DNA of 64,000 bases from Bacteroidota bacterium (lineage in GTDB: Bacteria; Bacteroidota; Bacteroidia; Sphingobacteriales; Sphingobacteriaceae). The notes beneath the pieces were generated by a model that saw nothing but the letters and a program-made list of their open reading frames with translations, was not told the origin of the DNA and did no database searches. The translations under genes were made by a program, and so were the position numbers. The stretch lies in contig JAEXHI010000035.1 of assembly GCA_023450085.1 (NCBI GenBank), forward strand, positions 48,168-112,167. Reading direction: 5' to 3'. The number at the start of each line of letters is the position of its first letter. Position 1 is the stretch's first letter. This document shows, in pieces, positions 52,093-61,341 of this stretch.

Positions 52093-53448
52093 ATGAAGAT
52101 ACATTTAATAGCTATTGGTGGTGCTGCAATGCATAATTTAGCGATAGCGCTACATAAAAAAGGTTTCGAAGTAAGCGGTTCAGATGATGTGGTTTACGAG
52201 CCTTCTAAAAGCCGCTTGGATAAATATGGTTTGCTGCCAGCGGAAATGGGCTGGGATGAAAGCCGCATTACGTCAGATATTGATGCCATCATTTTGGGGA
52301 TGCACGCTCGTGTAGATAATCCTGAGTTACTGAAAGCGCAAGAATTAGGATTAAAAATCTACTCTTATCCTGCATATATCTACGAACAATCGAAAGAGAA
52401 AATAAGGGTAGTGATTGGTGGTAGCCATGGCAAAACCACCATTACCTCTATGATTTTACACGTGCTTAACTACCATCAAAAGGATTTCGACTATTTGGTT
52501 GGAGCACAGTTGGCTGGTTTTGATACCATGGTGAAAATCACAGATACAGCGCCGATTATGGTAATTGAGGGTGATGAATATTTAGCCTCACCCATAGATA
52601 GAAGACCGAAATTTCATTTATATCATGCCAATATTGCGGTAATTAGTGGTATTGCTTGGGATCATATCAATGTGTTTCCAACCTTTGCCAACTATGTAGA
52701 GCAGTTTGCTAAATTTATTGAAACGATTACACCCAAAGGTACCTTGATTTATTGCGAAGTAGATGAGGAATTAAATCAAACGGTGTTAAAATCGACGGCT
52801 GACGTAGAAAAGATTCCTTATGGTGTTCCTGCTCACGAGGTAAGAAATGGGGTAACTTATCTATTGCCGCAACAAACTCCGTTAAATGTGTTTGGAGATC
52901 ATAATTTAATGAACTTAAATGCGGCTAAACAAGTTTGTGAAAAGCTAGGCATTACGGAAGATGGTTTTAATGAAGCCATTGCTTCTTTTGCAGGTGCTGC
53001 AAAAAGATTGGAATTAGTGAGTGCCGTAAACCACACGAATATCTATAAAGATTTTGCTCACTCGCCATCTAAGCTAAAAGCGACGATTCATGCGGTTAAG
53101 GCTCAGTTTACAGATAGGAAGTTGGTGGCGCTAATGGAGCTGCATACTTTTAGCAGCTTAAATAAGCAGTTTTTGAAGGAATATAGCGGAGCAATGAATG
53201 ACGCTGATGTGGCTATTGTGTATATTGATGCAAAGACTTTTGAACAGAAAAAAATGCAACCGTTAACTGAAGCCGATATCAAGGAAGCCTTCGAAGACGA
53301 TAAATTGTTGTTTTTTGACGATCCGACTAAATTAGAAGCTTATTTGAAAAGTCTTAATTATCATCAAACCAATTTGCTGTTAATGAGTTCTGGTACTTAC
53401 GCTGGGCTCGATTTGCCAAAACTGGCGAGTGAGTTAAAAACCAATTAA
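52093..53448 (+). CDS. mpl: Mpl-type UDP-N-acetylmuramate-tripeptide ligase
   Basis: A 451-residue Mur ligase. The start at ATG 52093 (MKIHLIAIGGAAMHNLA) is preferred over ATG 52090 and a TTG upstream. Seen: GGSHGKTTITSM (ATP P-loop), EGDEYLASPIDRRPKFHLY, GDHNLMNLNAAKQV and the C-terminal HTFSSLNKQFLKEY. This resembles UDP-N-acetylmuramate:L-alanyl-gamma-D-glutamyl-mDAP ligase (Mpl), which recycles cell-wall tripeptide; a MurC function is less likely. It precedes a small XRE gene by 4 bp. Confidence 0.85.
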   Translation: MKIHLIAIGGAAMHNLAIALHKKGFEVSGSDDVVYEPSKSRLDKYGLLPAEMGWDESRITSDIDAIILGMHARVDNPELLKAQELGLKIYSYPAYIYEQSKEKIRVVIGGSHGKTTITSMILHVLNYHQKDFDYLVGAQLAGFDTMVKITDTAPIMVIEGDEYLASPIDRRPKFHLYHANIAVISGIAWDHINVFPTFANYVEQFAKFIETITPKGTLIYCEVDEELNQTVLKSTADVEKIPYGVPAHEVRNGVTYLLPQQTPLNVFGDHNLMNLNAAKQVCEKLGITEDGFNEAIASFAGAAKRLELVSAVNHTNIYKDFAHSPSKLKATIHAVKAQFTDRKLVALMELHTFSSLNKQFLKEYSGAMNDADVAIVYIDAKTFEQKKMQPLTEADIKEAFEDDKLLFFDDPTKLEAYLKSLNYHQTNLLLMSSGTYAGLDLPKLASELKTN

Positions 53449-53452
53449 TATT

Positions 53453-53803
53453 TTGGCCAGTCAGCACTTAATTACGGAAGTAGGAAGCAACATTAGGCAG
53501 CTGCGACTGGATAAAGGGAAGGGGCAAACTGAAGTAGCCAAGTCATTGGGTATTTCAGTAGCCGCGCTTTCAAAAATTGAAAATGGACAAACGGATATTA
53601 ATCTATCTCGTTTAATTCAAATAGCCAAGTATTTCGAGGTTCCGGTAACTTCTGTTCTCTCTAAAGATGTTCCTGTTGCTGTTCAATCATCACAGCATGC
53701 CACTGAGATTTCCTCATTGAAAAAGCTGCTTGCCGATAAGGATGCAGAAATAATGAAATTGCAAAAGAAGGTCATTGACCTTTATGATAAGCTAGGTTTG
53801 TAA
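53453..53803 (+). CDS. small XRE-type helix-turn-helix regulator, TTG start
   Basis: A 116-residue DNA-binding protein. HTH at about 10-65: IRQLRLDKGKGQTEVAKSLGISVAALSKIENGQTDINLSRLIQIAKYFEV. The C-terminal 30 residues (LKKLLADKDAEIMKLQKKVIDLYDKLG) look like a short coiled coil or leucine zipper for dimerisation. No ATG occurs before the HTH, so the TTG at 53453, four bases after the mpl stop, is the best start. Cotranscription with mpl is likely; its target is unknown. Confidence 0.82.
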   Translation: MASQHLITEVGSNIRQLRLDKGKGQTEVAKSLGISVAALSKIENGQTDINLSRLIQIAKYFEVPVTSVLSKDVPVAVQSSQHATEISSLKKLLADKDAEIMKLQKKVIDLYDKLGL

Positions 53804-53826
53804 GGTACTTTGTTTTTATGGAATGG

Positions 53827-53937
53827 TTACCCTCTCTGCCCTGTAGGCATCTCTCCCAAAGGAAGAAAGTAACATGACGTCTAATCGAACTTGCTTTTCT
53901 CTCCCTTTGGGATAGATGGCGTAGCCAGAGAGGGTAA
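53827..53937. repeat. long imperfect inverted repeat, MITE-like
   Basis: Left arm TTACCCTCTCTG...CATCTCTCCCAAAGG (53827-53862) and right arm CCTTTGGGATAGATGG...CAGAGAGGGTAA (53904-53937) pair over about 34 bp with few mismatches, separated by about 40 bp. It fills most of the convergent gap between the XRE and GNAT-like genes. It has no transposase. Confidence 0.75.
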
Positions 53938-53964
53938 TTATCTCAGTATTGAAAAAGATTTATC

Positions 53965-55083
53965 CTAAATGTCCTTCCTTAAAGTCAAATGCTTTTTGCC
54001 GAATTTTGCGCCTGTAGCTTCGTGTATGGCCAGCATCTTCTCGTTAAAATCTCCTACCCACGATAATTCCAGTTCAGTATACTGATTTTTAGGCAATACA
54101 TGTTCCCCAAGTTTAATGAAAAGGGCCGATTCTAAACCATGTTTTTGGTAGGCTGTTTTAGTGCCCATCACGATGGCTCTCATTCGTTTAACGCCAACCC
54201 AGCGGCGGTAAGCAAATTTTAATTTTTGCAATAGACCGAGCTTTCCGTTAAAGTCCTTGATCATTTGGTTGGCATCTGGAATTAATACGGTAAAAGAAGC
54301 GGGTTCTCCGTTTACATAAGCAAACCAGATCAACTTCTCGTCCATAATAACTTCCATTTGTTTAAAGCTTTCCTGTAGGATTTCTTTCTTAATGGGAACA
54401 AAATTTTCGAAGTCCTGCCAGCCATCGTTGTAAATCTCCATCAAGTCACTGATGTATTTTTCTGCTTGGTCTTTTTTGAAATATTCAAAGGTGTAACCAG
54501 GTTTAGCTGCTACCCAGTTGGCTATTTTAGTAAACCGGGCAGGGAAGGGAACAGTTAAATCTATAATGTTCGTGAGTTGCTCGTAAGCCGTTTCAAATCC
54601 ATAATTTTTAAACAACTGATGATAGTAAGGCAGATGGTAATTCATTCCGTAAGAAGCGGGGATAAAGCCCTCTACCAAAAGCCCCCAAAAACTATCATTC
54701 TCGCCAAAATTGATAGGGCCTTCCATGGCTTTCATTCCACGTTCAGTTAGCCAAGTTTTTGCGGTATCAAAAAGTAGGTTTGCAGCATCTTGATCATCTA
54801 TACATTCAAAAAAACCCATTCCGCCGGTAGGTACGTCGTAACCGTAGGCTTTTTTCTCATTAACGAAAGCCGCAACTCTTCCTATGACTTGGTCTTTTTC
54901 ATTTAGCAGTATCCATCGTGTGCATTGTCCATGCTTAAAGAATGGATTCTGTTGGATGTCAAATATTTTTTCAACGTCTTGATCTAAAGGTCTAATATAG
55001 GCCTTGTCATTGCGATAAAGAGGTTCTACCACATCAAGAAATTGTTTTTGCGTTTGATCGTTGTTAACTGCTAATACTTTCAT
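53965..55083 (-). CDS. GNAT-like acetyltransferase family protein
   Basis: A 372-residue cytoplasmic protein conserved in Bacteroidota. The segment FGENDSFWGLLVEGF, HLPYYHQLFKNYGFETAYEQL and IGRVAAFVNEKKAYGYDVPTGGMGFFECIDD resembles the GNAT acyl-CoA-binding fold, and a second GNAT-like half follows (NDGWQDFENFVPIKKE). The substrate is unknown. An 11-bp hairpin lies 16 bp before the start. Confidence 0.75.
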   Translation of the reverse strand: MKVLAVNNDQTQKQFLDVVEPLYRNDKAYIRPLDQDVEKIFDIQQNPFFKHGQCTRWILLNEKDQVIGRVAAFVNEKKAYGYDVPTGGMGFFECIDDQDAANLLFDTAKTWLTERGMKAMEGPINFGENDSFWGLLVEGFIPASYGMNYHLPYYHQLFKNYGFETAYEQLTNIIDLTVPFPARFTKIANWVAAKPGYTFEYFKKDQAEKYISDLMEIYNDGWQDFENFVPIKKEILQESFKQMEVIMDEKLIWFAYVNGEPASFTVLIPDANQMIKDFNGKLGLLQKLKFAYRRWVGVKRMRAIVMGTKTAYQKHGLESALFIKLGEHVLPKNQYTELELSWVGDFNEKMLAIHEATGAKFGKKHLTLRKDI

Positions 55084-55098
55084 GGGGGGCTAAAATAA

Positions 55099-55127
55099 CA
55101 AAAAGCATCTGTTTAGGATGCTTTTTG
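55099..55127. terminator. terminator upstream of the GNAT-like gene
   Basis: CAAAAAGCATC (55099-55109) and GATGCTTTTTG (55117-55127) form a perfect 11-bp stem with a 7-base loop. On the minus strand it is followed by T-rich sequence, ending the small acidic gene. Confidence 0.85.
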
Positions 55128-55152
55128 TGATAATGTTTATAGAACTGTTTTC

Positions 55153-55347
55153 TTAATAATCTTCGTCATCATCGTCGTCATAACTATCGAAATTGTCGAA
55201 GTCGTCAAGAGGCATGTCAAAGTCATCTTCGTCCTCATCTACGTTTTTCTCGTCTTGGACGTCATCTAGTTCTTCATCCATCTCTTCTTTCTTAGAATTT
55301 GGCTTGCCTGTCGGCTTGTCTTGAATAGGTTTTTTTGGCGTTTTCAT
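55153..55347 (-). CDS. small highly acidic hypothetical protein
   Basis: A 64-residue protein: lysine- and proline-rich start (MKTPKKPIQDKPTGKPNSKKEE) then a long Asp/Glu tail ending in a run YDDDDDEDY. It is low-complexity and probably disordered. A terminator directly after its stop supports that it is a real short gene. The tail resembles the acidic tail of the pRiA4b-type protein at 5961-6614. Confidence 0.6.
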   Translation of the reverse strand: MKTPKKPIQDKPTGKPNSKKEEMDEELDDVQDEKNVDEDEDDFDMPLDDFDNFDSYDDDDDEDY

Positions 55348-55772
55348 TACACAAAAAATTGTTAATAGTTCGAAAGTTAAATGCGCTAATTAAAGTTACA
55401 AAAATCTTTTTTAAAATAGAAAACAGCGTTGTTTGTTTCGTTTTTTCGCAGGCCCAAAATTAGAATAAAAACCATTTTTGGGAAATTTTTTTTGAATTTT
55501 TTAGTGGTATTTTTTTTCTCTTGTAAATACCATAAGGTGTAAAACAAAAAAGCGTCCTAATTGAAAAATCGGGACGCTTTTAACACACAAATGAAACCTG
55601 AATTGAGATATACTTTTAGGTTAGGTTAAAAAATATCTTTGTCAATTCTATAAGAACGCTCTCAGAACAAACAATTAATGTTTGTTTAATTTCTTAAAAC
55701 AAGTTTAATACAAAAAAGTCTAAGATGCATGCTTATTTAGTGAGTGGTAGTAATATTTGAGTAAACGGTATT
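55348..55772. other. 425-bp intergenic region with a terminator
   Basis: The upstream part is AT-rich, with T- and A-runs, and contains no gene. A terminator-like hairpin lies at 55547-55581 (AAAAAGCGTCC with GGACGCTTTT). About 200 bp between it and the sensor kinase stop contain no recognisable gene or repeat. Confidence 0.6.
55547..55581. terminator. terminator-like hairpin
   Basis: AAAAAGCGTCC (55547-55557) pairs with GGACGCTTTT (55572-55581) over 10 bp with a 14-base loop. T-rich sequence follows on the minus strand, so it could end the sensor kinase transcript about 190 bp after its stop codon. Confidence 0.8.
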
Positions 55773-58718
55773 TTATGGAGTAAACGGAATAGAAATGGAA
55801 ACAATAGTGCCTGTTTTTCCATGCTGTTTAATGTCCAGTTGTATGGATTTTGCTTCAATTTTGTTTAGCAGGTTAATACGTTCCTTAGTCAAATCCATAC
55901 CCTTGCTCTGGTGGCCGTCTTTTTTTGTCGCTAATGAATTATCTATACCTATACCATCATCAATAATCCTGATGAGCAAAGTTTCATCATTTTGTTCACT
56001 GATGTGAATGCTTACCGTTCCACCTTCTTCCTTTGGCATAATGCCATGCCATATCGCATTTTCGATATAGGGCTGCAGCAACATGGAAGGGATTTGTGTT
56101 TCTTCTTTGTCTATTTGTGGATCCACATGGATTTCGAAGTGGAATTTTTCGCCAAAACGGTTTTTCTCTAAAGTGAGATATAGGTTGAGGTAGTTGATTT
56201 CTTCTTCTAAAGAAATATAGCTCTGTGTGCAAATCTCTAAGTTCTTCCTGATCAAACGGGCAAATCCTGTGAGGACTTTATTGGCCGAAGCAGTGTTTTT
56301 GGTATTGATATAATGCTGGATAGAATTCATCACATTGAATACAAAATGAGGATTCATCATGGCTTGTAAGGCTTGTTGTTCCAGCATCAGGATTTTATTT
56401 TTTAATAATAATTGCTCCTGCTCCTTATTTTTTTGTCTTCGGGTAATGGTTACGCTGATCACATAAATGAGATAACCCCCAAGTGCTAACAAAATGCCAA
56501 TGAACCACCAAGTTTGATAAAATTTCTTTTCTAGAACGAGCTTGATTTTTGCGGGTTCGCTCCAATGGCTGTTTTGGTTTTTGGCACTTACTTCGAAAAT
56601 ATATTCGCCTGGTTCAAGTGAAGAAAGTTCTAGTCGGCGATTTTTGGTTTCGATCCAGTTGCCGTTGTTTTTAAGTCGATATCTGTAGCTGATGTTTTTG
56701 CTGTTGAAATCGATAGCGCTATAGTTGATGATTAAGCTTTGTTCAATCGGTTTTAGCTTAAAACTACCATTAAGATCAAGCGACTGCTTATTGTTAATGA
56801 CTGAAGTAATGTAAACTTTTGGTGCTTCGGAAGTTTGAAGCAAGTGGTTATAGGCAAAATAAACCAATCCATTATTGGTGGCAAAATAAGCAGTATCCTT
56901 GTCGATGTATAGATCGTTCAAATTGTCGGATAAGATGCCATTTACGTCGTCAAAGGCGCTAACAGTAGCTTTTCCTTTATTAAAAGATATTCTGTTGATT
57001 CCAGTATTACTAATTGCCCAAAGATTGTTGTCACGCACAAATAATTTATTGATAATGTTGTTACTCAGCCCTCTTTTGTAATCGATAAGCTGCGTGATTT
57101 TCCCATTCTTAAAAATGATAATGCCATAACCATCTGTCGCCATGGCGATACTGCCATCTGGTAATTGGCGCATATCATTAATCCTTTTGGTGAGGAGTGG
57201 ATATTTTTCGTAATGTTTGTTCAGTTTGTTGTGATTAAACTCTGATAGGCCGCTGATGTTAGAGAACCATAGGTTTTGCTCTTTGTCATAAAACACCCTA
57301 TAAGACCGGTCCCTGAAAAAATCTTGCTGCTCCTTGTATTTCAATACTGAGAATTCCAATTTGTTCCTGTCGTTGATGATCACTACCCCCGAAGACATGG
57401 AAAGGGTAAGTTTGGAAGTGGTATCGATCGTGAAATTCTTAACGACAAACATATTGTTGTTGGTCTCTTTTAAGAATTTAAAATCTTTGCTTGTCGGATA
57501 GTTGCTATTTACAGCTCCCAAGCCATAATCTGAAGCGAAAAAGACTCTAGCATTTTTTTTATCAAGCACTAATTGTTTAATGACATTATACTGTTCTGGC
57601 TTAGGTAAATTAATTTGAACGCTGTTTTTTGTCTTTAGATCTAGTATGTTAATGGTACCGTTGTTGGCTCCCAACCATAATCGATTGTATTTATCTTTAA
57701 CAATACTTTTGATCATACTATTATTTAATCCATCTTCTCTATTAAAGGTGTACAGTTGATCTTTGAGTTGGGGAAGTTTGTAGATGCCGTTTTTAGTGGT
57801 AAACCAAAGGTTGTCCTGTCTGTCTTCAATTACTTGGTTAACATTTACTCCTTGTAAAAAGTTAGCGCTTCTGCCGCCATATCTCATTCCCCTAACGCCT
57901 GTTTCATTACAGATCCAAAGTTCACTATCATTCATGTACATGTAACCTAAATTGGATTCCAGTAACTTTGGATCGATATCTAGTATTTTATGGATATCGG
58001 TATTGGTTAAATGATTTAAACCTTCCCTGTCCAAGAAATAAATGCCGTTTTCGCGTTTGTAAATTGTTTTATAGGATATGGGATAACGTTGTTGAGTAGT
58101 TAGTATGAAGTTTCCGTTTTTGTAGACAAAGGCAGCATTATTGGTAAATGCTTTGATGTTATGGTTTTGGTCTTCATACAAATAAGCATTTTGAAATTTG
58201 AAATACCCATCCATTGAAGTCATTTTGCTGGTTTTTGTGCCATCCCAAACCCCAATAAGGTTATTGTTGGTGCCAAACCATAATTTGCCTTCACTGTCCT
58301 CCAAAAATGAGACGACTACGCCATTAAAACTTAGGCCTTTTAAGTGCTTATTGTTTTTTTCGTTATGTATTTTGCCGTTTAGAAAATAACTTAACTGGCC
58401 ATTAAGTGCCATAAACCAAATACGTCCTTTGCTGTCTTCCCTTAGCTGTAGGATTTGATTGTCAGGTAAACCATCATCTACTGAGAAGTTTTCAAAAACG
58501 GCTCCGTCAAACCTACTTACTCCAGCATCAGTGGCAATCCAAATGAAGCCCTTTTGATCTTGCAACATATAAAAGCAATTGTTGCTAGGCAAGCCATCCT
58601 TTGTGCTGTAGTGGGGGAGGTAAACCGTTTGAGCATGAGTGTTTAAGCTATTTAGGATGATCAACAAAAGGCCTGTTAGCCATATTGCAGATTTATTTTT
58701 CACTTTGCAGTAGCGCAT
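55773..58718 (-). CDS. Reg_prop/Y_Y_Y sensor histidine kinase, LytS type
   Basis: A 981-residue membrane kinase. After a signal peptide (LTGLLLIILNSLNTHA) come two-component-regulator propeller units in the periplasm: DGLPSNNCFYMLQDQKGFIWIATDAGVSRFDG is the first, with others ending in WFGT, WFTT or WLGA. A Y_Y_Y domain precedes a membrane helix (GILLALGGYLIYVISV). The cytoplasmic His_kinase domain has H in MNPHFVFNVMNSIQHYI and is followed by a HATPase with PYIENAIWHGI. Its start overlaps the end of the LytTR regulator by 26 bp, a tight translational coupling. Confidence 0.94.
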   Translation of the reverse strand: MRYCKVKNKSAIWLTGLLLIILNSLNTHAQTVYLPHYSTKDGLPSNNCFYMLQDQKGFIWIATDAGVSRFDGAVFENFSVDDGLPDNQILQLREDSKGRIWFMALNGQLSYFLNGKIHNEKNNKHLKGLSFNGVVVSFLEDSEGKLWFGTNNNLIGVWDGTKTSKMTSMDGYFKFQNAYLYEDQNHNIKAFTNNAAFVYKNGNFILTTQQRYPISYKTIYKRENGIYFLDREGLNHLTNTDIHKILDIDPKLLESNLGYMYMNDSELWICNETGVRGMRYGGRSANFLQGVNVNQVIEDRQDNLWFTTKNGIYKLPQLKDQLYTFNREDGLNNSMIKSIVKDKYNRLWLGANNGTINILDLKTKNSVQINLPKPEQYNVIKQLVLDKKNARVFFASDYGLGAVNSNYPTSKDFKFLKETNNNMFVVKNFTIDTTSKLTLSMSSGVVIINDRNKLEFSVLKYKEQQDFFRDRSYRVFYDKEQNLWFSNISGLSEFNHNKLNKHYEKYPLLTKRINDMRQLPDGSIAMATDGYGIIIFKNGKITQLIDYKRGLSNNIINKLFVRDNNLWAISNTGINRISFNKGKATVSAFDDVNGILSDNLNDLYIDKDTAYFATNNGLVYFAYNHLLQTSEAPKVYITSVINNKQSLDLNGSFKLKPIEQSLIINYSAIDFNSKNISYRYRLKNNGNWIETKNRRLELSSLEPGEYIFEVSAKNQNSHWSEPAKIKLVLEKKFYQTWWFIGILLALGGYLIYVISVTITRRQKNKEQEQLLLKNKILMLEQQALQAMMNPHFVFNVMNSIQHYINTKNTASANKVLTGFARLIRKNLEICTQSYISLEEEINYLNLYLTLEKNRFGEKFHFEIHVDPQIDKEETQIPSMLLQPYIENAIWHGIMPKEEGGTVSIHISEQNDETLLIRIIDDGIGIDNSLATKKDGHQSKGMDLTKERINLLNKIEAKSIQLDIKQHGKTGTIVSISIPFTP

Positions 58719-59475
58719 AGGCTTTTATTTTTTCGAAGAAATCGCTCGCTCGTCTTCTTGATACTACGAGAGATTCTGCATTCTCTAGTAACAATACCAA
58801 GCCATTTTTATTGTTGTACTCCTTCACATATTTAAAGTTCACGATACTTGATTTGTGGATTCTGAAAAATCGCTCTTCAGGAAGTATCTCTTCGTAATCC
58901 TTTAATACTTTGGAAACGGTAATTTTTTCTTTGTTTTTAAGGTGGAAGATGGAGTAATTGCTATCGGCTTCAATGTGAATGATATTGTCAACATCTACCA
59001 AGCGATAACCTTGTCCACTAGGTAGTGTTAATCTATTGATTCCCTTTTGTTCCTTTAGCTCTGTTTCCAAATTCTTAAGACCAGTGCTTTGGTTTAATGC
59101 TTGGTTGAGCTGTTGATATTTGACGGCTTTTTCCACAGCTGCAATCAGCTCTTCTATATCGATGGGTTTTAAAAGGTAATCAATAGCGTTTGCTTTGATC
59201 GCCTTTAGCGCGTATTGATCATAGGCCGTAGTGAAAATAACTGTGGCGTTTGCTTCTTGTACTTGTGGAATTAACGAAAAGCCATTTTCTCCTGGCATGG
59301 CAATATCTAAAAAAATAAGATCAACGTCGTAGCTCTGTAGCAATGCCCTTGCTTCGCTAACTGATTTTGCAATGCCACAAATATTCACTTCTGGGCAATT
59401 CTCCTGCAGTAAGAAGTACAATGACGAACGTGCAAATTCTTCATCGTCAACAATAATTGTGTTTAGTATGGCCAT
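58693..59475 (-). CDS. LytTR family response regulator
   Basis: A 260-residue regulator. Receiver domain (1-120) with the phospho-acceptor aspartate in VDLIFLDIAMPGENG and the lysine in IDYLLKPIDIEEL; C-terminal LytTR DNA-binding domain (about 155-260) with RFFRIHKSSIVNFKYVKEY. It is cotranscribed with, and overlaps, the Reg_prop histidine kinase gene, its evident partner. Upstream of it is a divergent-free gap toward the secreted protein gene. Confidence 0.94.
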   Translation of the reverse strand: MAILNTIIVDDEEFARSSLYFLLQENCPEVNICGIAKSVSEARALLQSYDVDLIFLDIAMPGENGFSLIPQVQEANATVIFTTAYDQYALKAIKANAIDYLLKPIDIEELIAAVEKAVKYQQLNQALNQSTGLKNLETELKEQKGINRLTLPSGQGYRLVDVDNIIHIEADSNYSIFHLKNKEKITVSKVLKDYEEILPEERFFRIHKSSIVNFKYVKEYNNKNGLVLLLENAESLVVSRRRASDFFEKIKAYALLQSEK

Positions 59476-59558
59476 CGTTTAGTTTGGCTCAATTTATAAA
59501 AAATACGCCGAAACCAGAAACAGGGCTGAAAAACATCAAAACACAAATGGTCTTAATG

Positions 59559-60062
59559 CTATTTTTGAATTTGAAAGCCGTTCAGGAAGAGGTCCTTATT
59601 GTCAAGCTTTTCCCCATCTGGAATAATGCACGAAAGGCTGTAGTATACGCCATTTACAAAAACAATATTCATATAAATCGTTTTCTTTTCTGTCTCATTT
59701 CTGCCAGAAGTAAGATAGTTGACGTAGTTTTTATGTTGTTTAAGCTGTAGCTTTTCTAAACTATATTGAGGGAGGGTAGTCTGCAATGTGCTTAAAAATT
59801 CACCTGCAAATTCATTAGTGGCCGCTAGTTTTTCAAATACCTTTTCTTCTACCTTTAAATTTTGTGCAATAAAGCTATAGGTAGCCGTGTAAATCACATG
59901 TGTACTGTCTTTCATTGCAAAGGTAGTACTAGCGGTTTGGCTTGGAGCAGAAGGAAAACTTGTCGTAAAGTGGCTAGTAAGTTTTTGTTTCACCCAATTT
60001 TTTTGAGCAAAAGCAAATACACTCGATAGTATAAAAACACAAATCAGCGTAAATCTTTTCAT
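59559..60062 (-). CDS. hypothetical secreted protein
   Basis: A 167-residue protein with a clear signal peptide (MKRFTLICVFILSSVFAFAQ). The mature part is compact with KLTSHFTTSFPSAPSQT and ends in DKDLFLNGFQIQK; no domain is recognised. It lies between the regulator and mqnC on the same strand, 21 bp after the mqnC stop, so it may be in the same transcript as mqnC. Confidence 0.75.
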   Translation of the reverse strand: MKRFTLICVFILSSVFAFAQKNWVKQKLTSHFTTSFPSAPSQTASTTFAMKDSTHVIYTATYSFIAQNLKVEEKVFEKLAATNEFAGEFLSTLQTTLPQYSLEKLQLKQHKNYVNYLTSGRNETEKKTIYMNIVFVNGVYYSLSCIIPDGEKLDNKDLFLNGFQIQK

Positions 60063-60083
60063 CTGAACAATTTTAAGTAACCG

Positions 60084-61208
60084 TTAATAATTAATCACCT
60101 GTTCTTCTAAGTGTTCAGGTAGTTCACGGTAATTGTACTTCTGCCCACGCAATTGAGGCTCAAAGCCAGCTTCTTTAATGGCTGTTTGTATACCTCTTGC
60201 GGTAAAACGATGTGGAGCTCCAGCGGCAGAAACTACATTTTCTTCAATCATAATGGACCCAAAGTCGTTGGCACCAGCATGTAAACAAAGTTGAGCCACT
60301 GATTTACCAACGGTTAGCCAGCTAGCTTGTATATTTTTAACATTAGGCAACATGATGCGGCTTAAGGCTATCATTCGTACATATTCGTCGCCAGTTACAT
60401 TATTGCTAATGCCTCTTAAACGTTTCAATAAAGTGCCGTCATCTTGGAAAGGCCAAGGAATAAAGGCCAAAAAGCCATTGGCATCGGTAGGTTTTTCACT
60501 TTGTACTTCACGGATCCAAACCAAATGCTCAAAACGTTCTTCAATGGTTTCTACATGGCCAAACATCATAGTGGCCGAAGTGGTAATATCCAACTGATGG
60601 CAGGCACGCATTACATCAAGCCATTCTTGTCCACCACATTTTCCTTTGGAGATAAGTCGTCTCACCCTGTCGTTCAAAATCTCGGCTCCAGCGCCAGGCA
60701 ATGAATCTAAGCCAGCTTCTTTCATGGCTTTTAAAACTTCGGTGTGAGAAATACCTTCTAGTTTAGATACGTGTGCAATTTCTGGCGGACCTAAAGCATG
60801 TAGTTTTAAATCAGGATAAAGCTCTTTAAGCTGCTTGAACAAGGTCGTGTAAAACTCGAGACCTAAATCAGGATGGTGGCCACCTTGTAATAGTAATTGG
60901 TCGCCGCCCAAACGAAAAGTCTCCTCAATTTTTACCTTGTAGGTTTCAATGTCGGTAATATAGCTTTCATCGTGCCCTGGCCTGCGAAAAAAATTACAGA
61001 ATTTGCAATTGGCAATACAAACATTGGTGGTGTTTACATTGCGGTCAATTTGCCAAGTTACCTTACCACTGGGCACCTGTATTTTTCTAAGTTCATTTGC
61101 CACGTAGGCCAACTCGGCAGTACTGGCATTATGATATAAAAATACACCTTCCTCTTTGCTTAAAAAATCGAAGTTAAGTGCTCTTTGCAGTAATTCTCCT
61201 GTATTCAT
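60084..61208 (-). CDS. mqnC: cyclic dehypoxanthinyl futalosine synthase
   Basis: A 374-residue radical SAM enzyme of the futalosine menaquinone pathway, which cyclises dehypoxanthine futalosine. The cluster cysteines are C64, C68 and C71 in NVCIANCKFCNFF. GGDQLLLQGGHHPDLGLEFY, HALGPPEIAH, SLPGAGAEIL and TTSATMMFGHVET favour MqnC over MqnE, whose equivalent block is different. Menaquinone is the usual quinone of this group. A TACCTTTG element lies 4 bp before its ATG. Confidence 0.92.
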   Translation of the reverse strand: MNTGELLQRALNFDFLSKEEGVFLYHNASTAELAYVANELRKIQVPSGKVTWQIDRNVNTTNVCIANCKFCNFFRRPGHDESYITDIETYKVKIEETFRLGGDQLLLQGGHHPDLGLEFYTTLFKQLKELYPDLKLHALGPPEIAHVSKLEGISHTEVLKAMKEAGLDSLPGAGAEILNDRVRRLISKGKCGGQEWLDVMRACHQLDITTSATMMFGHVETIEERFEHLVWIREVQSEKPTDANGFLAFIPWPFQDDGTLLKRLRGISNNVTGDEYVRMIALSRIMLPNVKNIQASWLTVGKSVAQLCLHAGANDFGSIMIEENVVSAAGAPHRFTARGIQTAIKEAGFEPQLRGQKYNYRELPEHLEEQVINY

Positions 61209-61212
61209 ATTA

Positions 61213-61220
61213 CAAAGGTA
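61213..61220 (-). promoter_or_regulatory. putative -7 element of mqnC
   Basis: TACCTTTG on the minus strand is a perfect TAnnTTTG match 4 bp before the ATG. No good -33 TTG is visible. Confidence 0.3.
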
Positions 61221-61341
61221 AGTATTATCAGTATTAACAGAAGATGAGATTGCTCAGATTAACGAATTTTAACGTATAAATTACCATGCAAACCTTATGG
61301 TTTTGATAAACATGACGTGAATTAAACCAGCGGTGGTAGGT

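Noticed and set aside
59457..59750. Plus-strand frame of 97 codons beyond the LytTR gene
   Set aside because: It lies antisense to the secreted protein gene at 59559-60062, which has a good signal peptide; the plus frame has no recognisable domain.
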